A stretch of 64,000 nucleotides of DNA from Neostapfia colusana. Taxonomy: Eukaryota > Streptophyta > Magnoliopsida > Poales > Poaceae. Location: NCBI GenBank assembly GCA_030760725.1, contig JASWHV010000012.1, forward strand, positions 84,456,968-84,520,967, read 5' to 3'. Numbering within the stretch: the first letter of the stretch is position 1; each line of letters opens with the position of its first letter. Made by a program: the position numbers and the translations under genes. Below the pieces are notes generated by a model. The model saw only the letters and a list, made by a program, of their open reading frames with translations, was not told the origin of the DNA and made no database searches. Shown one piece after another: positions 57,781-64,000 of this stretch.

Positions 57781-59868
57781 TGTGACGCCCTCAATTCTGT
57801 GGAAAACCACAGAACCAAGAACTAATGCATATGTGTGCCCAGGATGTTCATCACACATACACATATATTTCACAAACTGAATTCAGAATATATATATATA
57901 ACCACCAATAACAGAGTTTATTACAATGTCTCATGAGTCTTGGACTCATGCTCACAGCGGAAGTCCTTAACTTCTATGGAGCGGAAGTCTATATTCTAAT
58001 GTGGAAGCAATTTAACTAATGCGGAAGCAAATCTAAGCAGCAAATGGCTCCATCTCTACTCCATTCCCACAGGCAAGGTTGAGAACAGATCACACGCCTT
58101 AATGCTCCACTTGGTCTTCATAGTAGTCTTCTACTACTGCTGATGATGAAATAATAATGCAAGTTTGAGTACAATGATGTACTCAGCAAGTGCGGGAAAA
58201 TATGATATGAAGCTCATAGCAAGGTAGGTATGAAAAGGCTCATTGCAGAAAGCAAAGTTTATAAAACCACGATAAAACAACAACTTAACTTTAGGTGAAT
58301 GTAATCCCAGCATGTATTAGATTACCAACATACCTCCATTACTTTCCACGTTCCACCCGAACATTAACCAACTTCATTCTTGCTCACGAATACCTCCTCG
58401 TATTCGCTACCATCTCACCAATACCCTCTCGTATTCGCTACGGTTTCATCTCATAAACAACTTCGTCTCACACCGAGACCAATCTCATTGCTATGACTCA
58501 ACAGTCATGCAACCCATCTTATTACCCAGACTCAACAGTCCCGAAAACCATAACCATAATCAAAACCATAACCAAGAACCATCCCAATAACAATCCCAAC
58601 TAATCATGGCATTTGGCCAGGCGCTCGTGACCGTAAGCTCGGCTATCATGATAGTTTTAAGAACCCTGCAGAGTTTGCACCTCTTTACCCACAAGTTTGT
58701 GATTTCGTCACCCGTCGGCAACTGCAGAACCTCCATTATACCAGTACACATCCATCGGTGTATGTTCAATATATCACAAAATAGCCTTTACAAAGGGGTT
58801 ACTAGATGTATGGACTCACTAAGGTTTCACCGGCAGGCTAGAATCTCCAATTCTCCCACCCACGGGCCCCCTCTTGTGCCATGCAGTTCCCAAGGCAGTC
58901 CTCACTCGACTCCCATTCCCCGCACCTTCCACAGTCCATAAAAATCTAGCAACTTACCTAATTACTCAGCTAAGCCGCACCCATACTTGGCCTTGTGGTG
59001 GCACTGTTATCCTGGCATGTGCATGCATGAACCGGTCCTTAGATCTACGGCAAGTAAACCACCATTTCATGCTACCTCATTCACAAACCAAGGCTTGCCT
59101 AGATCTCCCTCCGATCCATGTTCATTAACAACATCAATTTTCTCATTATCATTATGAGTGCAGTTAGCTAGACACATCTATCTCGCTTCCCAATCCCATG
59201 GACTCAGCGAAGCATAAAAGTAAAAACTATACCCGACTTGTAAACATCCCTGGCGACAAGGGTGGTTTAACCAAAGCTAGTAAACTCCTATAAAAGGGTT
59301 TCCCATCATGTTTGACTCACACACACCTTTTCGCAAATCAAAACAGTTTTACCCAAAACATAGGATCAACATGGTCAAGGAGCACTTGCCTTGTTCTTGC
59401 GGTTCTGGTTGCTCTTGGATCTCGAAACCTTGTTGTTGCAGCTCGTCGTAGACAGCTCCCTGAGCTTGTCCTGCTATACAGGATCACGCACATACAAGAT
59501 TCACAACAATCAATATCATGCACAAACTTTAACTAGATGCGATGATGCATATGCATGCTGTCCTATGATCAGTTTTGTTAGATCGTGTCCTTGCATGGCT
59601 TTATGATGGACAAGGGTGTTCGGATCAAATGTGGATGTGGCGACGGATCAACCCGATCAACAAGTGATCTATCCACGAGAAAGCTTCTGTTAGAAAGAAA
59701 TCAAAGAATAGATGCAAAGAAAACACAACGATGTTGTAAGGTGGTATTGGAGACCTACCTTACGTCCTTCTTGATCTCGGGCCCTTCTCAGATCGTTGGG
59801 CTCTCTTCCAGTGATCTTCCTTGCTGAACTCTGGCGATGGCTTTCTCGGCGAGTTGAGGCTAGGGCTT
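57781..59868 (-). repeat. F: LTR of the B family (left part)
   Basis: Begins TGTGACGCCCTCAATTCTG. Matches B (17984-20110) throughout, including the palindrome at 58643-58654. Interrupted at 59868 by G2; the remainder lies beyond the window, so I cannot tell a solo LTR from a full element. The left TSD should be gatag. Confidence 0.85.
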
Positions 59869-60955
59869 TGTCGAAGTGTGTGGTCGACACTTCCCCCGGA
59901 CCTGCATTGGGCAGCCCGCGGAGGTTCTTTTTCGGAGGGGCTAGTCACTTGCGGAGAGCTTGAGCATAGGGACGAGTTAAGGAGGAGCTTGACATGGCGA
60001 GTTTTACGTGGTTCAGGCCGCTGGAGCGTAAAACCCTACGTCCACGGCGAGCTGAGGAGCTCGCTGTATTGCTTGTTGCTCAGAACCGGAGTCCTAAAAG
60101 CTTGAGGATGAGTTATGCCTAGCGTATGAGTTGCGGGAGTGCGAACCCTTGCTAACGTTGCCTACCCGAGCCTTTTATAGTCCAAGGCTCGGGTGGCTTA
60201 CAAGGGGGGCCCGGGACCCGACAGGTGGTCCCGGGGAGATTGCCTACAGACTATTGTATCCATAGTTATGTCGGTAGTTGTCTCTAGCGAAGGCTTCTGA
60301 GTCTTCGTCTTGCCGCCCTGCCCATGCCGCATGCTAGCCGTAGTGGTTGATGACGGCGGAGGCGGCAGGGGATGTCTTGTTGCTGTGTTTATTGGCTGGC
60401 AGGTTCTGACACCGCGCGCCAGTCTGTGATGCGACTGGGCGCAACGGCACCTGACAGAGGCGTGCTCCGCGTCTCCGCGTCTTGGGAAGGCGCGGGCCTT
60501 GAATACCTTGTACGGGCAAGGTATGGGGCGTCTTTACTCCCGCTGCCTACCGCTCGGGGGCAGGCAGCGCTCTCCTGCTGGACACGTGGCGGGCCCGGAG
60601 CCCTCCTCAGAGAAGAGGGAGGTCCGGCCCCGCAGGTCACGTGGAGACTTTGGACCTCTCCCCGCGGAGGGGGGAGGTCCGGCTTTTGTCGGCCATGTGG
60701 TGGGCCCGGAGCTCTCCTCTGAGGAGAGGGAGGTCCGGCCCCACTGGACATGTGGCGCCTTCGGACCTCTCTCCCACGAAGGGGGAGGTCCGGCTTCTGC
60801 AGGCCACGTGGCGAGCCCGGAGCTCTCCTCTAAGGAGAGGGAGGTCCGGCCCTGCTGGACGCGTGGCGCCTTCGGAGCTCTCCCTGCGGAGAAGGGCGAG
60901 TTCCTTAGGCATTTTCCCCTGTGCGCGGGGGTACCCCATATTGTGGGTACCGACA
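59869..60955 (-). repeat. G2 3' LTR
   Basis: Starts TGTCGAAGTG, ends GGTACCGACA. Hairpin-embedded TATA box at 60165-60193. Array cores at 60583, 60638, 60694, 60749, 60805 and 60860, at 55-56 bp steps. Confidence 0.88.
60165..60193 (-). promoter_or_regulatory. TATA box inside a perfect 10-bp inverted repeat (G2 LTR)
   Basis: Arms 60165-60174 and 60184-60193, TATAAAA (minus) at 60173-60179. Same as in the left G LTR. Confidence 0.75.
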
Positions 60956-61431
60956 GTGGCCCCCGGGCCCATCTCGGGGGAGATAGCGAGCCCGAGGTGG
61001 GGCCTCCGTCTCTTCTGTTCCGCACACTTTCTCTAAGTCCCGCATTGACCGCTGCCGGAGCACGAACAGTCGCGAGATCGTGGGAGCGTGCGCCCACTTG
61101 ATGGTTGCTTTTAGTGTGGCGGTTCCCAAGACTGCCACTTCTGCACGTTGCGGCGCTTTCTTTGGGAACCGCCGGAGTGCCTTGCCGGCTCGTCTTCTTG
61201 GGGGACTTACTCCTTGACCCACCGCTTCAGCTGGGTGGCTTGGGTCCACCTGTCATCGGCGCGCGGTCTTGGAGCCGAAGCAGTTGCCGATGCGGTGTAT
61301 TCGAAGAGTTTCGAATCGCATGGAATTGCACCTGGGGAGTTTTAAGAGGGGATCTTACCCGCATTGTGGCTTCCCTTTGCACTTCCCAGTGCTTTTTCCT
61401 GGACTCTTGCGCCTTTGAGTCCTCCCTCGTC

Positions 61432-63181
61432 ATGGCTTCCAACCCGCCCCCAGAGAAGAAACGCGCTCGATCTCCTCCAGTGGCAGCATCTGTGCCAAGT
61501 CGGGGATCTGGGGTGTATGCACCTCGTGCTTCTATAGATGGCACCCCTTCTGGCGGCGACTCAAAGCGGTCCCGGGCTGATGCGTCGGGGGGAGCTTCTG
61601 GAGCGTCCCTGCTCCGCCAGTCCAGGCGACTGCGGAGCGGCCGTCAGTGAGGACGGCGGGCTATGGGAGTCCTACCCCGGCTTGGAAGTCGGGGTTCAGA
61701 GCCCGCTGGAGTGTTCGCACTCCCCGGCCGTCCCCGACCGGCGGGGAGTCTGCGCCGTTGTGCTCGGAAACCGGGACAGCTGCCGCGGCCCCCAAGCCAG
61801 CACGAGTTTCTCCTGTTCTGGTGCGCCCGGATTCCGCGGCGGCGTCATCTCTTCCTGCCGAGACAGCTGCCGCGGCCCCCAGTCCAGCGCAGGTCGACCC
61901 TGCATCGGGCGGCCCGGCTTCTATTTCAGCGTCGACTTCCCCTGCTCGTCCCTCTCCACAGGCCAAGAAGCCAGAAGTCAGAGAGAGTCCGGCGGGTCCG
62001 GCCGCCGGAGCCCCGGCGCCAGCCTCTCCTGACCGGCGTCTCATCCCGGTCGCTGGTGCATCGCCTTCTCTTGAGGACAATGTGATGGAGGAGGTTGGGG
62101 GTGCTGCTCCGGCCTCTGCTGCCCCACTGCCCCTGGCGGATGCCTTCGCGCTCGCCCAAGCGAGCGTCCGGCAGGTCTTGGCCGCACTTGGTCGTGAGCG
62201 GGAGGAGCATACGGTTGAAAGGGATCGTCTCCTCACCTGGGGGAACCTTTTGCAGGAGTGAACCGCGAAGGTCAAGGGCGAGCTCGACTCCAGGTAGGAG
62301 TTGCTTGACTTCAGGGAAGTGCTCCTCGACCGGCTGAAGCACTCTGTCGACCGCCTGGACGCCGAAACGCGGCGGATCAACAGGGAGGCCCTTGAGGCAC
62401 ACGCCCGGGCCGAGGAGAGCCTCTCTGCCGCGGAGGAGATACGGAAGCTGCTGGAGCGCTGTAAACTCGCTATTGAGGACCGGGAGCGTTCCACGGCAGC
62501 TGAGGCGGAGAGGGTCACGGCGCAGCTGGCGGCGGGCGGTGACAACCTACGAGCTCGGACTAGGGAGCTAGAGGCTCAGAAGGCAGTCCTCGCCATGAGG
62601 GAGGAACAGGTCTCCCGCGAACACCAGGGGATCCTGGATTGGGAGTTGGCTGCCGACTTTAGGGCTTCTGAGTTGGAGCGGCTCGCCAAGACTCTCCGCC
62701 TTCGGGAATGCTCCCTGGCGGCCAAGGAGAAAGAATTCTCCGAGAGAAACCAAGACGCCCTGCAGGCAGCCCGCTGTGAGGTAGAGGAGCTCTCGGCCTT
62801 GCGGTCCTCCGAGGCGCATGCGGTCTCAAGCTTTGTCAATCGGGCGGGGTCCGCCCTGATCCCCCTTGGCTTCAGTCCGGTGAGGGCAGCGGCTCCTATG
62901 TTGAAGGTGCCGGAGGTGATCCCCCCGTGGAGTCGATCGGCGCCAAGCTGGACAGGCTAGACTCAGTGGTCGCGAGCGTGCTTGAGGCCGAGGGATGGGG
63001 CCTGGCCTTAGAGGTCGCCACACATGTGCTGGCATGCTTCAGGAGCCGGGACCCTTCTTTTTCCCTGGAGCTAGCGAGAGAGGGCCCTGCCGCGGAGCGG
63101 GAGGAGACTGCCAGGGCCGAAGTCGGGGACGTGGCCGCCCTTGTAGCCGCTAGGTTCCGGCGTGAACCGGGAGGGCCCTAG
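61432..63181 (+). pseudogene. G2 antisense ORF: Pro/Ala-rich N-terminus and coiled coil (broken)
   Basis: Same ORF as at 21718-23470, starting at Met 61432 (MASNPPPEKKRARSPP) and ending at TAG 63179-63181. The breaks differ from those of G: a one-base loss near 61610, TGA near 62259, TAG near 62295 and a frame change near 62925. Where G has stops near 22348 and 22930, G2 is open, so the intact ancestor was a single ORF of roughly 580 codons. The long helical part (RLKHSVDRLDAETRRINRE onward) and the conserved end SSFVNRAGSALIPLGF are retained. No enzymatic motif is visible. Confidence 0.7.
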
Positions 63182-64000
63182 GACTTGCTTCTCTATTTTT
63201 ATCGAGTCTGTAGTCCAGCTCATGGAGCCTCGAATAAATAGACTCTCTTGAATGTTTGTGCCTGTGATGCCTTTTATCTCCTTCTTGGTTTTGCCTGACC
63301 GAGTCCTTAGCTCCGCAAGGTACTCAGAGGCCTTCACCAATCTCGGAGCTCTGCACAGACACCTTCCCCGGGTCCTAACTGTATTAAGGGCCACCCGGGG
63401 GTCTCCGGATCCGGCCCCATGGGGAGGTCCGGATCTGCCGGCCACATGGCGGGTCCGGAGCCCCTCCTGAGGAGGCGGGAGCTCTGGCCCCGCTGGACAC
63501 GTGGGGCCTTCGGAGCCCTCCCCCCCCCAAAGGGGGAGGTCCGGTTTCCGCAAGCAACGTGGCGAGCCTGGAGCTCCCTCTGGGGAGGCGGGAGCTCCGG
63601 GCCCGCTGGACACGTGGGGCCTTCGGGCCTCGCCCCTGCTGAAGGGGCGGGACCCGGTCCTTCCAGTCCTATGTCAGAGTAGTTGGTAGCTCCTCCCCCC
63701 CCCCCACTTCGTGCAGTCCCCGTTGCTGTAACCTGGAGGTCCTACACACAGGTAGAGGAAACGTAATTCTCCTCGAGGGGTCCTCCCCTCCCGTCTCCTA
63801 GTCTTATTCGGCTTACGATTCTGATCCGTTATACGGGGCTTGGGCAATTCTGTGCGCGAGGCGCCGGGGCTCCGGCTCCCTCCAAGGTCCGGGTACGATC
63901 GTCCGATCCCTAGTACCGGACCGTGCGCCGGGGAAGCAGAGTGCACAGGGCTTTGGGTTCATGACCAGGCAAAGCGGCTATACTCCCCTGGACCTCCGGA
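63182..64000. other. G2 internal non-coding region with G-box-like array
   Basis: GC-rich array at about 63430-63650 (ACACGTGG and ACATGG type cores) followed by sequence nearly identical to G 23950-24290. No gene seen. Confidence 0.5.

Larger units (their letters stand above)
59869..64000 (-). mobile_element. G2: second G-type non-autonomous element, cut by window edge
   Basis: LTR 59869-60955, internal 60956 to beyond the window. Same order as G: LTR, short spacer, antisense ORF, G-box array, non-coding region. TSD candidate ggctt at 59864-59868. The gag end and second LTR are off-window. Confidence 0.85.

Noticed and set aside
1..64000. Host protein genes, tRNA or rRNA genes
   Set aside because: None recognised. 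All long frames with known motifs belong to retrotransposons.

Overview
The window looks like plant nuclear DNA, most likely from a grass (inferred from the type of long-LTR Ty3/gypsy elements). It holds no recognisable single-copy host gene. Almost every base can be assigned to nested Ty3/gypsy LTR retrotransposons, as expected in methylated heterochromatin. Nearly all elements lie on the minus strand, so the 5' LTR is on the right and the 3' LTR on the left. Element letters below are mine.

Layout. Element A (1-44611, minus, running off the left edge) is an old chromovirus-like element. Its gag-pol lies at 1-3525, its leader at 3526-4700 plus 14313-14661, its PBS at 14662-14673, and its ~4.25 kb 5' LTR is split into 14677-17983, 28267-28416 and 43817-44611. 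Three insertions interrupt A. Element C (4701-14312, near-TSD tcaca/tcacg) sits in the leader. B (17984-28261, TSD gtatg) is a solo LTR that itself carries the non-autonomous element G (20116-27186). Element E (28417-43811, perfect TSD gaaaa) is complete, with ~4.5 kb LTRs. To the right of A lie an unassigned GC-rich segment (44612-45206), an oppositely oriented LTR fragment H (45207-47189), and element D (47190-~57235), which has lost its 5' LTR. Next come an RT fragment I (~57236-57780) and the start of LTR F (B family, 57781-59868), which is interrupted by a second G-type element, G2 (59869 to beyond the window).

Biology. A, C, D and E encode gag, DSGA-type protease, reverse transcriptase/RNase H and integrase, with chromodomain-like tails visible in C, D and E; this fits the Del/Tekay chromovirus lineage. 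All are broken by stops and frameshifts. G and G2 lack pol. They keep a Tat-lineage-like gag remnant (seen in G) and a long antisense coiled-coil ORF, so they would need enzymes supplied in trans. D carries an extra sense ORF upstream of gag.

Most interesting signals: (1) a conserved set of stem-loops in the PBS-proximal part of the LTR, shared by A, D and E, with compensatory changes and G.U wobbles that pair only on the minus, i.e. genomic-RNA, strand; (2) 55-56-bp tandem arrays, each unit carrying a CACGTG-type core, in the LTRs of unrelated families; (3) extra ORFs in D (sense) and in G/G2 (antisense); (4) a TATA box in the loop of a perfect 10-bp inverted repeat in G-type LTRs; (5) two independent G-type insertions into nearly the same site of B-family LTRs, in B just downstream of the LTR TATA box.
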